A stretch of 64,000 nt of DNA from Candidatus Salinicoccus stercoripullorum (GTDB lineage Bacteria > Bacillota > Bacilli > Staphylococcales > Salinicoccaceae): the NCBI GenBank assembly GCA_019113295.1, contig DXHR01000025.1:159812-223811 (forward strand), written 5' to 3'. The notes beneath the pieces were generated by a model. The model saw only the letters and a list, made by a program, of their open reading frames with translations, ran no database searches and was not told the origin of the DNA. This document shows positions 1 to 10,899 of this stretch, piece after piece. The number at the start of each line of letters is the position of its first letter. Positions within the stretch are counted from its first letter, which is position 1. The translations under genes were made by a program, and so were the position numbers.

Positions 1-165
1 ATCAGGCTGATGGCGGCAAGCGGCTTCGAAGTCTTTCAGACAAATGACCCTGAAATCACCGGGCATCCTGCAAACACACTCATGGCCCGTGTAGGGACAA
101 ACATAACAGATAACCAGATGATTGAATTCGATAAGATAAGATTCAAGAACAGATTTTTCTTTTAG
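1..165 (+). CDS. acuA: Acetoin utilization protein AcuA-like GNAT acetyltransferase, C-terminal fragment truncated by window start
   Basis: Frame 1 open to TAG at 163-165 (…NQMIEFDKIRFKNRFFF*), directly upstream of acuB and acuC as in Bacilli. Confidence 0.7.
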   Translation: MRLMAASGFEVFQTNDPEITGHPANTLMARVGTNITDNQMIEFDKIRFKNRFFF

Positions 166-177
166 GAGGATATACAG

Positions 178-819
178 ATGCTTGTTGAAAGGATAATGAC
201 TTCACCGGTGTTCACCCTCACACCGGTGAATACTATAGAAGACGCGATGGATATGATGAGCCGGTACTCATTCCGGCATATACCGATCGTCAATGAAGAT
301 GACAATCTGACAGGTATCATTTCCGACCGTGATATCAAACTGACCCTGCCGTCTGTCCTGTCAGATGAGGACCCTGAATTCAATTTGAAAGTCCCGATAT
401 CACGCATAATGAGGAAACGGGTCACCTACTGTCACCCACTCGACTTTGTTGAGGAAATAGCCATGGATTTCTACCATTATTCGATAGGTGCCATGCCGGT
501 CGTTTCCAACAACAGGATTGTGGGAATCGTCACTCAAAAAGATATGCTCAATACATTTTTGGAACTTACAGGCATTACAGAACCCGGTTCCATCATTGAA
601 GTGAATGTGGAAGACAGGACTGGTGTCATATATGATATCGGCAGAGTATTCAAAGAGCTCAATATCAGGATCATCAGTGTATCTGTATACAGAAACAGGG
701 ATATGAAGGGGTATAAGACGGTGGTACTCAGAATACAGGCAATGAATCCGGTCAAAGCAATAGAAAAACTGGAGGAGAATGGATTCACTGTTGTGGATCC
801 GATGCATTCGAACCGATGA
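178..819 (+). CDS. acuB: AcuB, tandem CBS domains plus ACT-like C-terminus
   Basis: CBS-pair sequence (MTSPVFTLTPVNTIEDAMDMM…; GIVTQKDML) and acuA-acuB-acuC order; RBS ggagga upstream. Confidence 0.9.
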   Translation: MLVERIMTSPVFTLTPVNTIEDAMDMMSRYSFRHIPIVNEDDNLTGIISDRDIKLTLPSVLSDEDPEFNLKVPISRIMRKRVTYCHPLDFVEEIAMDFYHYSIGAMPVVSNNRIVGIVTQKDMLNTFLELTGITEPGSIIEVNVEDRTGVIYDIGRVFKELNIRIISVSVYRNRDMKGYKTVVLRIQAMNPVKAIEKLEENGFTVVDPMHSNR

Positions 820-1964
820 CAAAACCTTTATACGTATACGATGATTCATTGCTGAAATACCGTTTCAACTCCACCCACCCTTTTAATCAGATGAGACTCA
901 AAATGACTACAGACCTTCTGCAATCTGCAGGCTTTTTATCAGAAGAGAATATTATAAAACCACGCAGAGCTACAGATGAAGAACTCCTGCTCGTGCATAA
1001 ACAGGACTTCCTGGAGGCTGTAAAAGCAGCCGGGAAAGGACAATTATCCGAAGACAAGATGGAAAGCTACGGATTGAACACTGACGATACTCCCAGTTTC
1101 CAGGGCATGCACGAAAAGAGCAGCATGCTTGCCGGAGCGACACTGACGGCGGTTGACGCTGTCATGGAAGGCAGGACTGGTAAGGCAGCCAGTCTTGCCG
1201 GAGGGCTGCATCATGGTTTCAGCGGCAGAGCAAGCGGATTTTGTATCTATAATGATTCCGCTGTCGCCATAGAGTATATGCGCAGAAACTATGGAAAACG
1301 TGTAATGTATGTCGATACAGATGCCCACCATGGAGACGGTGTCCAATGGATATTCTATGATTCCAGCGAAGTCATGACTTATTCGATACATGAAACCGGC
1401 CGCTATCTCTTTCCAGGTACCGGCAGCCTCACCGAGCGCGGAGCCGGTGAGGGCTTCGGATCCTGTGTAAACCTTCCTGTGGATGCATTTACCGAGGATC
1501 AGTCATTCTTGAGTATTTTCAAGGAAAGCCTGGAAGCGGCAATCATAAAATTCAAGCCGGATGTCATTCTCAGCCAGAACGGTGTCGATGCACATTACAG
1601 GGATCCGATGACGCACCTTTCATTGACATCCGCCTCTTTTGAAGAAATACCAAGGTTTGTCTGTGAAATGGCGGATAAGTATACTGATGGCAAATGGATA
1701 GCTGTTGGAGGCGGTGGATATAATATCTGGCAGGTCGTGCCCAGGATGTGGGCGCAGATATGGCTGGCCATGACCGGAAATGAACCGCCGCGCGGAAGGC
1801 TACCGCAAAAATACCTGGATCAGTACAGTCCGAAATGCCCGGTTGATTTTCCGGCATACTGGCCGGATGATACACATGATTATCAGGAAATTCCCAGACG
1901 TCGGGAAATCACTGAAAAAAATGAGAGCACACTAAACAGGGCAATGCTCCACATTGAAAGTTAA
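816..1964 (+). CDS. acuC: AcuC, histone deacetylase-like (class I HDAC family) deacetylase
   Basis: HDAC motifs (VDTDAHHGDGVQWIFYD, GGLHHG, GGGGYN); overlaps the acuB stop. Confidence 0.93.
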   Translation: MTKPLYVYDDSLLKYRFNSTHPFNQMRLKMTTDLLQSAGFLSEENIIKPRRATDEELLLVHKQDFLEAVKAAGKGQLSEDKMESYGLNTDDTPSFQGMHEKSSMLAGATLTAVDAVMEGRTGKAASLAGGLHHGFSGRASGFCIYNDSAVAIEYMRRNYGKRVMYVDTDAHHGDGVQWIFYDSSEVMTYSIHETGRYLFPGTGSLTERGAGEGFGSCVNLPVDAFTEDQSFLSIFKESLEAAIIKFKPDVILSQNGVDAHYRDPMTHLSLTSASFEEIPRFVCEMADKYTDGKWIAVGGGGYNIWQVVPRMWAQIWLAMTGNEPPRGRLPQKYLDQYSPKCPVDFPAYWPDDTHDYQEIPRRREITEKNESTLNRAMLHIES

Positions 1965-1996
1965 AAGCAGCCGAATCCATCTGATTCGGCTGCTTT
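1963..1996. terminator. Bidirectional hairpin terminator between convergent acuC and ccpA
   Basis: aaaagcagccgaatccatctgattcggctgcttt inverted repeat. Confidence 0.8.
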
Positions 1997-2001
1997 CGAT
2001 C

Positions 2002-2991
2002 TTATTTTGTTGTGCCACGGTATTCTATCTTGTAAGGCAGGATGACATTCGCCTCATCCACCGTCTCTTCATTCATGTATTTGGTCAATAGTCTCATGCC
2101 AACAGCACCGATATCATAGAGCGGAAGCGCTATGCTTGAAAGCTGTGGTCTCACCATATTTACAAGCCTTGTATTGCTGCAGCTCAGCACCTGGATATCC
2201 TCCGGAATGCGAAGATCATGATCCATTGCACTGTGCAGTACGCCAATAGCTGTTTCATCACTCATAGTAATGACGACATCCGCTTTATGGGTGCTGATCT
2301 CTTCGTAAATATCCTTGCCTGACTGGTAATCAGAACCGGCAGTAAGTATAAGACTGTCATCCACTGACTTATCTGCATCCCGGTAGGCTGATTTGATCCC
2401 TTCCTCGATATGGTTTTCGAGCTGATCTGAATAGGATGCTTTCAGGAAAACGATCCTGTCCGCGCCTGTGTCCAGGAATTTTGCTGTTGCCTCTTTGATC
2501 GCTTCGAAGTAATCAATATTTACAGACGGCAGGTTCTTATCTTTCTCGCTTGTACCGCAAATGACGACCGGCACATGGGAGTCTTTGATATCAGACAGTG
2601 TTTCTTCATTAAGTGCACCACCGAGAAACACTACTCCATCGACCTGTTTACTGACCAGACTCAGGAATGAATCCCTTTCCTTCTCCGGATCATTCTCAGT
2701 ATTTGTGATGATCGTCTGATATTTATACATCTCGGCAATATCATCCAGGCCTCTTGCCAATGCTGAATAATAAAGGTTGGAGATGTCGGGGATGATCACG
2801 CCCACCGTCGTGGTCTTCTTACTCGCCAGTCCGCGTGCAACCGCATTGGGTCTGTAATTCAGACGCTCAATAACATCCTTCACTTTTTTACGGGTTTCCG
2901 GCTTGACGTTTGGATTACCGTTTAAAACCCTCGATACTGTCGCCATTGAAACTTTTGCTTCCCTGGCAACATCATAAATTGTAACAGTCAT
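2002..2991 (-). CDS. ccpA: Catabolite control protein A, LacI family
   Basis: [40 protein letters not shown]; the ORF track extends 5' to 3066 but the internal Met at 2991 fits homologues. Confidence 0.93.
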   Translation of the reverse strand: MTVTIYDVAREAKVSMATVSRVLNGNPNVKPETRKKVKDVIERLNYRPNAVARGLASKKTTTVGVIIPDISNLYYSALARGLDDIAEMYKYQTIITNTENDPEKERDSFLSLVSKQVDGVVFLGGALNEETLSDIKDSHVPVVICGTSEKDKNLPSVNIDYFEAIKEATAKFLDTGADRIVFLKASYSDQLENHIEEGIKSAYRDADKSVDDSLILTAGSDYQSGKDIYEEISTHKADVVITMSDETAIGVLHSAMDHDLRIPEDIQVLSCSNTRLVNMVRPQLSSIALPLYDIGAVGMRLLTKYMNEETVDEANVILPYKIEYRGTTK

Positions 2992-3068
2992 ATTGCGCAC
3001 CTCCGTGCTTTTACTCTTGAAAACGCTTTTTGTATTATGATAACATGAACGGTCGAATTTCGACACAA

Positions 3069-4073
3069 TTATGGTAAATTTGTATAAAAATCATCAAACT
3101 CGGCAAAGGACATCTGCTGTTTTCTGTCACTCAGCGCCACATCGGGGGCAGGATGCACTTCAGCCATGATCCCGTCGGCTCCTGCTGCGAGCGCAGCTTT
3201 GGCACATTCTGCCATAATTTCCTTGCGTCCGGTGGAATGTGTAACATCAACCATGACGGGAAGATGGGTCGCCTGTTTCAAAAGTGGAACTGCAGAGATA
3301 TCCAGAGTATTCCGAGTACTTTTTTCATACGTCCGAATCCCTCTTTCGCAAAGGATTACACGGGGGTTCCCCTCTGCAAGTATATACTCGGCAGCATATA
3401 GAAATTCTTCCACTGTTGCACTCATTCCACGTTTCAGAAGAACCGGCGTCGAGGATCTGCCGACAGCTTTCAGCAATTCGAAATTCTGCATGTTCCTCGC
3501 ACCTATCTGGAATATATCCAGATGTGGCCGGGCCAGTTCCACATGCCCGGGGGCTGTGATCTCGCTGATTACAGCAAGACCATATTCTTCCCCGATCCTG
3601 GAAAGTATTTTAAGGCCTTCTTTACCGAGTCCCTGGAAATCATAGGGTGAGGTTCTGGGCTTGTATGCTCCTCCCCTGATGATGCCGAGACCCTTCTCTT
3701 TCAGCATGGCTGCAACTTCTGCAGTCTGACTGTATGATTCCACGGCACAAGGACCAAAAATATTCATGGTCTCCTGTCCTCCTATTTCATGGCCGTTTAC
3801 TTCTACAATGGTGTCAGAACTTTTAAACTCCCTTGAATAGAGCATCCGCTGTCCAGTGCCACAGTCCTTCCCTGATTCATTGAACAACGACCGGATCAGC
3901 TTTTCAACAAATTCTTTGGGGACTGTTCCATCGTAATTTGCTGTGAGTTTCTGTATATAAGCCGTCTCGTTCACATCATCTCGGGCAACTCTCCCTTTTT
4001 GGATGCGGTCATCCATAAGATTCAACAGCTTCATGTCAATCTCAAGTAATTCATCTTCCCTGCTGTCAGTCAT
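3069..4073 (-). CDS. aroA: Bifunctional chorismate mutase / 3-deoxy-7-phosphoheptulonate synthase (AroA/AroG type)
   Basis: N-terminal chorismate mutase-like helix plus DAHP synthase motifs ([35 protein letters not shown]). Confidence 0.92.
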   Translation of the reverse strand: MTDSREDELLEIDMKLLNLMDDRIQKGRVARDDVNETAYIQKLTANYDGTVPKEFVEKLIRSLFNESGKDCGTGQRMLYSREFKSSDTIVEVNGHEIGGQETMNIFGPCAVESYSQTAEVAAMLKEKGLGIIRGGAYKPRTSPYDFQGLGKEGLKILSRIGEEYGLAVISEITAPGHVELARPHLDIFQIGARNMQNFELLKAVGRSSTPVLLKRGMSATVEEFLYAAEYILAEGNPRVILCERGIRTYEKSTRNTLDISAVPLLKQATHLPVMVDVTHSTGRKEIMAECAKAALAAGADGIMAEVHPAPDVALSDRKQQMSFAEFDDFYTNLP

Positions 4074-4087
4074 ACAAACACCTCATA

Positions 4088-4121
4088 AAAAATCTAACCA
4101 CATGCAGACACATGTGGTTAG
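4088..4121 (-). terminator. Strong hairpin with T-run between ytxH-like and aroA
   Basis: Minus strand CTAACCACATG-TGTCTG-CATGTGGTTAGATTTTTT. Confidence 0.75.
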
Positions 4122-4141
4122 TAATATTCATACCATCCTGA

Positions 4142-4618
4142 TTACTCATTTTTCTCTTCATACCTGGACATGTCGACAGTTCTGGCATCTTTAGTATAAT
4201 CCTCGCTGACTTCTTCCTGAATAGCTTCTTTCTGCGCTTTCATGTCAGATTCATCAATCGATTTTACACGATTCTTCTCGTCCATTTCACTCTTTTTAAC
4301 GACAGCCTCATCTTTTTTGTCTTTGAGTTTGTCACGGAGTTCATTGGTTTTCTGCTCCGCCTTCTCTTTAAGTGAGCTGTCAGGGCCGTCACTGCTGAGA
4401 TTCTTGGAGAGTCTGTTCGCCTGGTCTGTGATATCATCCCTTAAGGCATCACCGGATTTTGGAGCCAGCAGAAGGCCTCCGATCGTTCCGACTGCGAGAC
4501 CCAGAATCAGACCGATTGAAAAGTCCCGGCCTGTGGACCGGTGCACCTGCTGTTCATATTCCTCTACTCCGTGAAGATGCCGATCTCTGTTATAAGTTTC
4601 CATTTTAAGACCTCCCAT
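4142..4618 (-). CDS. ytxH: YtxH domain-containing protein
   Basis: GLILGLAVGTIGGLLLAPKSGDALRDDI YtxH signature; adjacent to the DUF948 gene. Confidence 0.8.
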   Translation of the reverse strand: MGGLKMETYNRDRHLHGVEEYEQQVHRSTGRDFSIGLILGLAVGTIGGLLLAPKSGDALRDDITDQANRLSKNLSSDGPDSSLKEKAEQKTNELRDKLKDKKDEAVVKKSEMDEKNRVKSIDESDMKAQKEAIQEEVSEDYTKDARTVDMSRYEEKNE

Positions 4619-5178
4619 TACTTGCGGTCATTAAGCCCTGCGTTCACGCGATTTTCATCAAGATTGTCATTTTCCGTAGTTGTTTCATTCACTGCTAAAG
4701 GCAGATTATCCGGGTCCGTTTCTGAAGTCGTGGAATATCTGGTGGAATAGGCACTGTTGCGCTTCTGCCTCATCTGCCACTTATCCGCCACTTCCATTGC
4801 AACGTTGGACCATTGTACAACCTGTGAAATTTTATCTTCATTTTGTGAAATATTGTGAGTGATGGAATTTGTCACTCTGTCCACAGAGGAATTCAGATTC
4901 GTCATTGAATTACCGATCCCCTGTACTGCATCAACGACGGAATTCAGTTTTGCAGATTTTCCCTGTACATCTTCTGCAAGACGGTTCGTCTTATGCAGCA
5001 GGTCTGTTGATTCTCTTGTAATGCCCTGGATCTGTCCTTCCACACCATCGAGTGTCTTGGCTACATGATCCAGATTCTTTTTCACCGAAAACAATACTAC
5101 TGCCAGCGCAATACATAAAATCAGAAATGCCACTGCAGCAATACCGGCGGCAATATATAAAACTATTTGCCAATCCAT
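4618..5178 (-). CDS. ytxG: DUF948 (YtxG-like) membrane protein
   Basis: N-terminal TM plus methyl-accepting-like coiled coil; ytxG-ytxH-murC synteny. Confidence 0.8.
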   Translation of the reverse strand: MDWQIVLYIAAGIAAVAFLILCIALAVVLFSVKKNLDHVAKTLDGVEGQIQGITRESTDLLHKTNRLAEDVQGKSAKLNSVVDAVQGIGNSMTNLNSSVDRVTNSITHNISQNEDKISQVVQWSNVAMEVADKWQMRQKRNSAYSTRYSTTSETDPDNLPLAVNETTTENDNLDENRVNAGLNDRK

Positions 5179-5266
5179 TGTAACGCCTCCATCTTCTTTC
5201 TTTATTTGTTATTCATTTTATAAAATAACCCGAAACACTGCCTTGTAAACATGTTTTACATGCAAA

Positions 5267-6565
5267 TCATGAAAGCAGTTCAGTGAAACGTTTCTCATAC
5301 TTTTGAATGTCCCCGGCCCCCATGAATATGATGACAGCCTCTGTATGGTTATTCAGACGTTCCAGGTCTCTTTCATCCAGAAGCTCCGCGTCAGGTATCA
5401 GATTGACAAGGTCCCTGCTCGACAGTCTGCCTGACTCTTCTCTGGCGGAACCGAATATATCCACTATATATGACTTGTCGGCTTCTGAGAGTGCCTCGGC
5501 AAAATCATCAAGAAACGTCTCAGTCCTGGAAAAAGTATGCGGTTGGAATACGGTCACTATTTCCCTTCCCCCGTATTTTTTACGGGCGGTCTCCAGCGTT
5601 GCACTGATTTCCCTCGGATGATGGGCGTAATCATCGACTATGACCATGCCGTTCAGGAACGTCTCACTGAACCTGCGCTTGACTCCACCGAAAGTCATGA
5701 ACGCGTCTTTGATATTTTCCATATCAAGCTTCTCCAGATAGCATACCGTAATGACAGCCAGTGAATTCAGTATATGGTGGTCGCCGTGCATCGGTATGCT
5801 GAATCTGCCCATTTTTTCCTTGCCGATATAAACATCAAAATGTGTCTCTTTGGAGTTCGTTTCGATGTTTTCCGCCCTGACATCATTATTGCCGCCAATG
5901 CCATAGAACCAGACTGGCACATCCAGGTCCATACCGTGGACGTATTCGTCCCCGCCGTAGGCTATGACGCCTTTATTCACCTGTTTGGCCATGTCAGTGA
6001 AAGCGTCCACGACATCATCAATGCTCCTGAAATAATCAGGGTGGTCAAAATCTATATTTGTAATTATTGCGTAATCGGGATGATAGCTTAGAAAATGACG
6101 CTTGTATTCACAGGATTCGAAAGCAAAGTAATCACTGTTTTCAAGGCCGAATCCCGTGCCGTCCCCGATCAGGAACGTCGTCTCCACATCACCGTTCATG
6201 ACATGGCTGAGCAGACCCGTTGTAGAAGTTTTTCCGTGGGATCCTGTTACAGCAATGGATGTATACCTGCTCATGAAGTCAGCCAGGAAAATATGATACC
6301 TGACGACAGAGTAGCCTGATTCAAGTGCTTTTTTTATTTCAGGATGGTCATCTTTGAAGGCATTGCCTGCAATATAGGTGAATCCGTCCACTATATTATT
6401 CTCGTCAAAATCCAGTATTTTTATGCCTTTGTCCCTCAGCTGGTGTTCAGTAAAGACTTCGCTCCCAATATCAGACCCCTGGACTTCATGTCCAAGATCA
6501 TGAAGCACCTGGGCAAGTGCACTCATCCCTGCGCCCTTAATCCCTATAAAATGATATTTTTCCAC
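5267..6565 (-). CDS. murC: UDP-N-acetylmuramate--L-alanine ligase
   Basis: [15 protein letters not shown] and [14 protein letters not shown] motifs. Confidence 0.96.
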   Translation of the reverse strand: MEKYHFIGIKGAGMSALAQVLHDLGHEVQGSDIGSEVFTEHQLRDKGIKILDFDENNIVDGFTYIAGNAFKDDHPEIKKALESGYSVVRYHIFLADFMSRYTSIAVTGSHGKTSTTGLLSHVMNGDVETTFLIGDGTGFGLENSDYFAFESCEYKRHFLSYHPDYAIITNIDFDHPDYFRSIDDVVDAFTDMAKQVNKGVIAYGGDEYVHGMDLDVPVWFYGIGGNNDVRAENIETNSKETHFDVYIGKEKMGRFSIPMHGDHHILNSLAVITVCYLEKLDMENIKDAFMTFGGVKRRFSETFLNGMVIVDDYAHHPREISATLETARKKYGGREIVTVFQPHTFSRTETFLDDFAEALSEADKSYIVDIFGSAREESGRLSSRDLVNLIPDAELLDERDLERLNNHTEAVIIFMGAGDIQKYEKRFTELLS

Positions 6566-6593
6566 GAGTTCACCAATCTTTCTTAAAATGAGA

Positions 6594-8477
6594 TCATCCT
6601 CCGATATGCTTCAGATGGGAGAAGACTCTTTGTTTTGAATCATGAGGCAGCACGGCACCATTCACACGGAGCGCTTTGTTCGATGTCGGAATCTGGATCA
6701 GCATGTCATTGCCGTCCATCAGTGTCTCACTGCCTTCAATGATATTGGATTTTTCATCTCTGAATGAAATGCGGGTCTGCATCATCTGCAGCCATTCAAA
6801 ACGGATATTGACATCTGTTCGTGTGTGTTTCATGATCAGATGGATACCCAGCGGTTTCCCTTTTTTCAGCACCTGTACAATTGTTCTGACAACATCCGGG
6901 TTATTGCTTTCAAAGAGTTCGGAAAGATCATCGATGACAACCGCAATCACACTTTTCCGCGATTCATAGCTGACCCTTTGATTAAAGCTGTTCAGGTTTC
7001 TGACATGGGCCCTCCTGAACTGATTATGCCTGTCATTAAGTTCCTTGAACAGACCGCTCAGTACATCCGGGTCCATCACGGATTTTTTAGGCTGGAACAG
7101 ATGGGGCAGACTTTTATAATCTTCATAATGATTTTTGTCCGATGCAATCAGAATTCTGAATTCATTCGGGTTATGATTCATCATCAGTGAAGTGAGTATA
7201 TTATCGATGACATTCGAAGAATCAATCTCATTATTGCCGTATATCAGCGTATGGCCCGCTTTTTGAAGTTCATAGCTGAATATCTTATCATCAACAGTCT
7301 TTCCAACTACAAACTTGAAATCATTTTTGCGCAGCTTAAGGCTGCTCGAAGAAAACACTTTGCTGAAAGGAATATGAATCGGGTCCTTCAGCGGGAATTC
7401 GATTCCTATATTGCTCGTGCCTATGATCGGTGCAATGATCCTGAAGCTGTCAAACGGCAGATTCGGACCAAGATGCTCCCTAAGCCGGGCGATGTTGCTC
7501 AGTCTAAATGTCCGGTCCAGCTTAATTCCGAAACGGCCTATTATTCCGTTTGTTTTATAGTCAAATATTTCCGCCGGAATACCTATGGCTTCAAAAGCTC
7601 CGATTACCTGTCCGGAAAGTGTTCCGTCTGCTTCGCCGTAATCGGCTGTCAGATCACTGCCGAGCATATGTATCGAAGGCATCGTATATTTCGGGCCCTG
7701 CCGCTTCGTTTCAATCTTACGGCTATCCAGCCGTTTTTTCTTATCATATGGTGTCATGATGACATTGTAAGGAGAAGTCGTTCCCCGGGATGTTTTCTCC
7801 ACAGGAGTTTCCTGTACGGTCCCAGTGTCTTCGTTTTCAGCCGTTTCCTGTTCGTGCCTGATGGGTGCAGGCTGTTTTCCCTTCAGATTATACGGGTCAT
7901 CATAGCGTGCCTTTTCACGTGCTTCGCGCTTTCTGCGCTCCTCAAGGCGCTTCTGTTCCTTTTTGGCGCGCAGAAGCCTTTCACGCTTCAATCCCTCTAT
8001 GATCGGAGATATATATCCCTGTTCCCTGATTCCATCATCTTTTTTATCGGCCTCGATATAGGAGAGTTCCTCTCTGGAAAGTTCCTCCTTTTTTGTGCCG
8101 TGGATTGCAGAAATCAAAGGTGAGGCTCCGGGCAGCGGTTTCTGCCTGATGGGGCCGCTGAGCCCATCTTCATCAGGTTCTTCATGCTTTTTTGTGCCGT
8201 GGACTGCAGAGGGGATGTCCCTTGCTTTTGTAATTCTGAAACTGGAATCCTTCTTCTCCGGTTTTTTCGTCTCCTCAAAGAGAGTCCGTCTCTGTTCCCT
8301 TCTGATGAATGAGTCTGAATCATCTTCATCATTCACGATTTCACTCCGATGCGATTCTCCATCATTCTTTTCATCATCAAGTTCCAAAGGGAATCGGAAG
8401 CGTTCCCTGTAGCTTTTTTCATCTTCAGCTTCTCTGTTGAACTGCCTTCTCCTTCTCGATCTATCCATATGAACCAC
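6594..8477 (-). CDS. SftA/YtpT-position FtsK/SpoIIIE-family protein with degenerate motor domain and no gamma domain
   Basis: Located between murC and ytpR as in Bacillus sftA (ytpT). Similarity to the FtsK motor ([61 protein letters not shown]) but Walker A lost; ends at FSHLKHIGG. Confidence 0.8.
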   Translation of the reverse strand: MVHMDRSRRRRQFNREAEDEKSYRERFRFPLELDDEKNDGESHRSEIVNDEDDSDSFIRREQRRTLFEETKKPEKKDSSFRITKARDIPSAVHGTKKHEEPDEDGLSGPIRQKPLPGASPLISAIHGTKKEELSREELSYIEADKKDDGIREQGYISPIIEGLKRERLLRAKKEQKRLEERRKREAREKARYDDPYNLKGKQPAPIRHEQETAENEDTGTVQETPVEKTSRGTTSPYNVIMTPYDKKKRLDSRKIETKRQGPKYTMPSIHMLGSDLTADYGEADGTLSGQVIGAFEAIGIPAEIFDYKTNGIIGRFGIKLDRTFRLSNIARLREHLGPNLPFDSFRIIAPIIGTSNIGIEFPLKDPIHIPFSKVFSSSSLKLRKNDFKFVVGKTVDDKIFSYELQKAGHTLIYGNNEIDSSNVIDNILTSLMMNHNPNEFRILIASDKNHYEDYKSLPHLFQPKKSVMDPDVLSGLFKELNDRHNQFRRAHVRNLNSFNQRVSYESRKSVIAVVIDDLSELFESNNPDVVRTIVQVLKKGKPLGIHLIMKHTRTDVNIRFEWLQMMQTRISFRDEKSNIIEGSETLMDGNDMLIQIPTSNKALRVNGAVLPHDSKQRVFSHLKHIGG

Positions 8478-8479
8478 CT

Positions 8480-9073
8480 TTATTTAACTTCAAACGGCCG
8501 AGCCACTTCATAACTGTCGTCCAGGACATAGATACCCTTTGCGCCGTCATCTTCAAGATTCAATTCTTTTCTTGAACAAATCATGCCTGTTGATTCCACA
8601 CCGCGCAGTGTGGAAGGTTTTATATACAGACCATCCGGCATTACCGCACCCACTTTGGCCACTACGACATGTTGTCCGGCATCAACATTCGGAGCGCCGC
8701 ATACAATCTGAAGCACTTCATCCCCAACATCCACTTTTGTCACATTCAGCTTGTCGGCATCCGGATGCTTAGTCTTTTCCAGCACTTTCCCCACTACAAA
8801 TTTCGGAGATATATCAAAGTCTATCTCATCCTCGCCGTATTCTTCGAGAACTTTGTTAATCTCACCGACAATATCCTCTGTGGGTTCGATATTGACCCCT
8901 TCGCGCATGCTGATTTTCTTCGAAGCTTTGAAGATATTCAGTCCGATGACCTCCATGCCATCCTTTATGACAGTCAGGTCATCGTGATATTCATATGAAG
9001 GTGATTCCGCTTTTCTGATTGTCACAAGCAGAACATCTCCAACATGTTCATTATTGTATGTCAGTTTCATCAT
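8480..9073 (-). CDS. ytpR: YtpR-like tRNA-binding (EMAP/OB-fold) protein
   Basis: [51 protein letters not shown]; start set at internal Met by homology and position. Confidence 0.88.
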   Translation of the reverse strand: MMKLTYNNEHVGDVLLVTIRKAESPSYEYHDDLTVIKDGMEVIGLNIFKASKKISMREGVNIEPTEDIVGEINKVLEEYGEDEIDFDISPKFVVGKVLEKTKHPDADKLNVTKVDVGDEVLQIVCGAPNVDAGQHVVVAKVGAVMPDGLYIKPSTLRGVESTGMICSRKELNLEDDGAKGIYVLDDSYEVARPFEVK

Positions 9074-9881
9074 CATTACCTCTTTTATTATAATTCCTCT
9101 GCTTCCCCAGTATGAATACCGGTTCGAGTCTTTTCTCCCGGTAGGAGAATGACAGGGAGGTGATCGGTGTGAGTCCTTCGGCAAAGTACTGCATCATCAT
9201 CTGTGCCATGATATCGTAGCCGACGTTATTTCTGACGTCTGCGATGATCAGTACATCCTGATGGGGCAATCCGACCATCATCTCGCCCTCACATTTTTCA
9301 TGCATTTCATCAAGGAACACTTCGTTCAGGATACGGGACGCATCGTAACCGTCGTTATGGTTGACGAAATAAAAATCATTCTCCTGTATCGTATCCTTCC
9401 TGATTTCGATTTTCAGTTCCTTGAGATTATTATCCGCAAGTGTACGGATATCTTCCTGCCTCATGCCAAGGGATGAGGCAAGTTCTTCATCGATGAGCCG
9501 GTAGCTTTTCTTGAAATCTATGGCGTAATAAATATCGGTTTCGTTCGTGTGGCTGTCTTTTATGAAGTCCACGCCACTCTTCGTCTTATCCGGAAAACTC
9601 GTTGAACGGACTACTGGGTAGATCATTGCCTGTTCTGGATCGATCTCCTCTTCCTTCATACGTTCAAGCGTTTCATCTATATAGTATACAATTTCATCAG
9701 CAAAATTGCTGTCTTTCTTAAATTTATCCATCGCTTTGGACAATGAAACATTGATTCCTTTTTTATTATCCTGACGCTCGATTCTGAGCGTCTCTTTTTC
9801 CCGGTCGAATGAAGTATCGAAATCACTGCGTTTCTCACCCAATTTTTCAATCACTTTATCTTTCAGCTGGAAAATATTCAT
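9051..9881 (-). CDS. ytpQ: DUF1444 family protein (YtpQ)
   Basis: Gene order and the DUF1444-like [10 protein letters not shown] and [14 protein letters not shown] segments. Confidence 0.75.
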   Translation of the reverse strand: MNIFQLKDKVIEKLGEKRSDFDTSFDREKETLRIERQDNKKGINVSLSKAMDKFKKDSNFADEIVYYIDETLERMKEEEIDPEQAMIYPVVRSTSFPDKTKSGVDFIKDSHTNETDIYYAIDFKKSYRLIDEELASSLGMRQEDIRTLADNNLKELKIEIRKDTIQENDFYFVNHNDGYDASRILNEVFLDEMHEKCEGEMMVGLPHQDVLIIADVRNNVGYDIMAQMMMQYFAEGLTPITSLSFSYREKRLEPVFILGKQRNYNKRGNDDETDIQ

Positions 9882-9897
9882 TGAATTGCCTCCACTT

Positions 9898-10899
9898 CTA
9901 ATCTTCGGCAGACAGTCTCAGCACCTGGTCGCCATCTTTGATAAGCCCCATCCTTCTCAACAGGATATAGAATACCAAAGTCAGTACTGCCGGTAAAACG
10001 ATATGGAACACAAGCAGGGATATCCATACGTCGGTCCCCGCGCCCATCGTTTCCACCGCCATTATCTGTCCGACGAATCCACTCGTTCCCATGCCTGCGC
10101 CTGCCGCATTGTTGTCCATAGGGAAAAACACTGTCATGATCGGCGCAATGATTGCACTCGAAAGCACAGGCGGCAGTATGATGAACGGATTCAGCAGAAT
10201 ATTTGGAATCTGGAGCATTGAAGTTCCCACACCGATGGAAATGAGACCTGAAGCTCCATTATCTTTATATCCTGTAACAGCCAGTCCGACCATGTGACAG
10301 CAACAGCCGATCACAGCTGCTCCGGCTGCCAGCCCGCTGATATCAAGCATTATGGCAAGAGCCGCACTTGATAAGGGAGCAGTAAGTGTGACGCCGAATA
10401 CTACTGCCACCAGTATACCCATTATAAACGGTCTCTGCTCTGTGGCAAAGCCTATGAATTCGCCGATCCCGATCATAAAATCACCGATTGCAGGCCCCAC
10501 AAATCTGGCGATGAGATAACCTGCGACAATCGTCAGAAACGGGGTCACGATGATGTCAATCTTCGTCCTGCCCGCATAGAGCCGGGCGATTTCTATCACT
10601 GCGATGCTTGTGATGTAGCTTCCGGCCACACCGCCCATATCATATGCTGCATGGCTTACAACCAGTGTGGAAAATATGACAAGTGGACCTGCTTTCAGTC
10701 CATAGGCGATGGCAGCACCGATCGCTGCACCTGTCAGTGCCATCGCCACAGCTCCAATCTCCCTCAGACCGTGAAGGTACGGAATATAAGTACCCGCCGT
10801 GTCAATGATGAGGCCGATAATCAGCGAAGAAAACAATCCCAGGGCCATAAAAGCCATGCCGTCTATAAACCATCTGCGAAGTAAGCGTCTCATGTGCAC
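9898..10899 (-). CDS. PTS EIIC-like integral membrane protein (EIIC_2 family)
   Basis: About nine hydrophobic segments; DNNAAGAGMGTSGFVGQI, GCCCHMVGLAV and GVGTSMLQIPNI resemble PTS_EIIC_2 proteins; no EIIA/EIIB adjacent. Confidence 0.7.
   Translation of the reverse strand: MHMRRLLRRWFIDGMAFMALGLFSSLIIGLIIDTAGTYIPYLHGLREIGAVAMALTGAAIGAAIAYGLKAGPLVIFSTLVVSHAAYDMGGVAGSYITSIAVIEIARLYAGRTKIDIIVTPFLTIVAGYLIARFVGPAIGDFMIGIGEFIGFATEQRPFIMGILVAVVFGVTLTAPLSSAALAIMLDISGLAAGAAVIGCCCHMVGLAVTGYKDNGASGLISIGVGTSMLQIPNILLNPFIILPPVLSSAIIAPIMTVFFPMDNNAAGAGMGTSGFVGQIMAVETMGAGTDVWISLLVFHIVLPAVLTLVFYILLRRMGLIKDGDQVLRLSAED

Noticed and set aside
400-849. Antisense ORF of 149 aa opposite acuB
   Set aside because: Shadow ORF of a well-supported gene; Cys/His-rich low-plausibility translation and no RBS. 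The same reasoning rejects most overlapping ORFs in the track (e.g. 7251-8123, 12799-13506, 30937-31587, 34161-34847).
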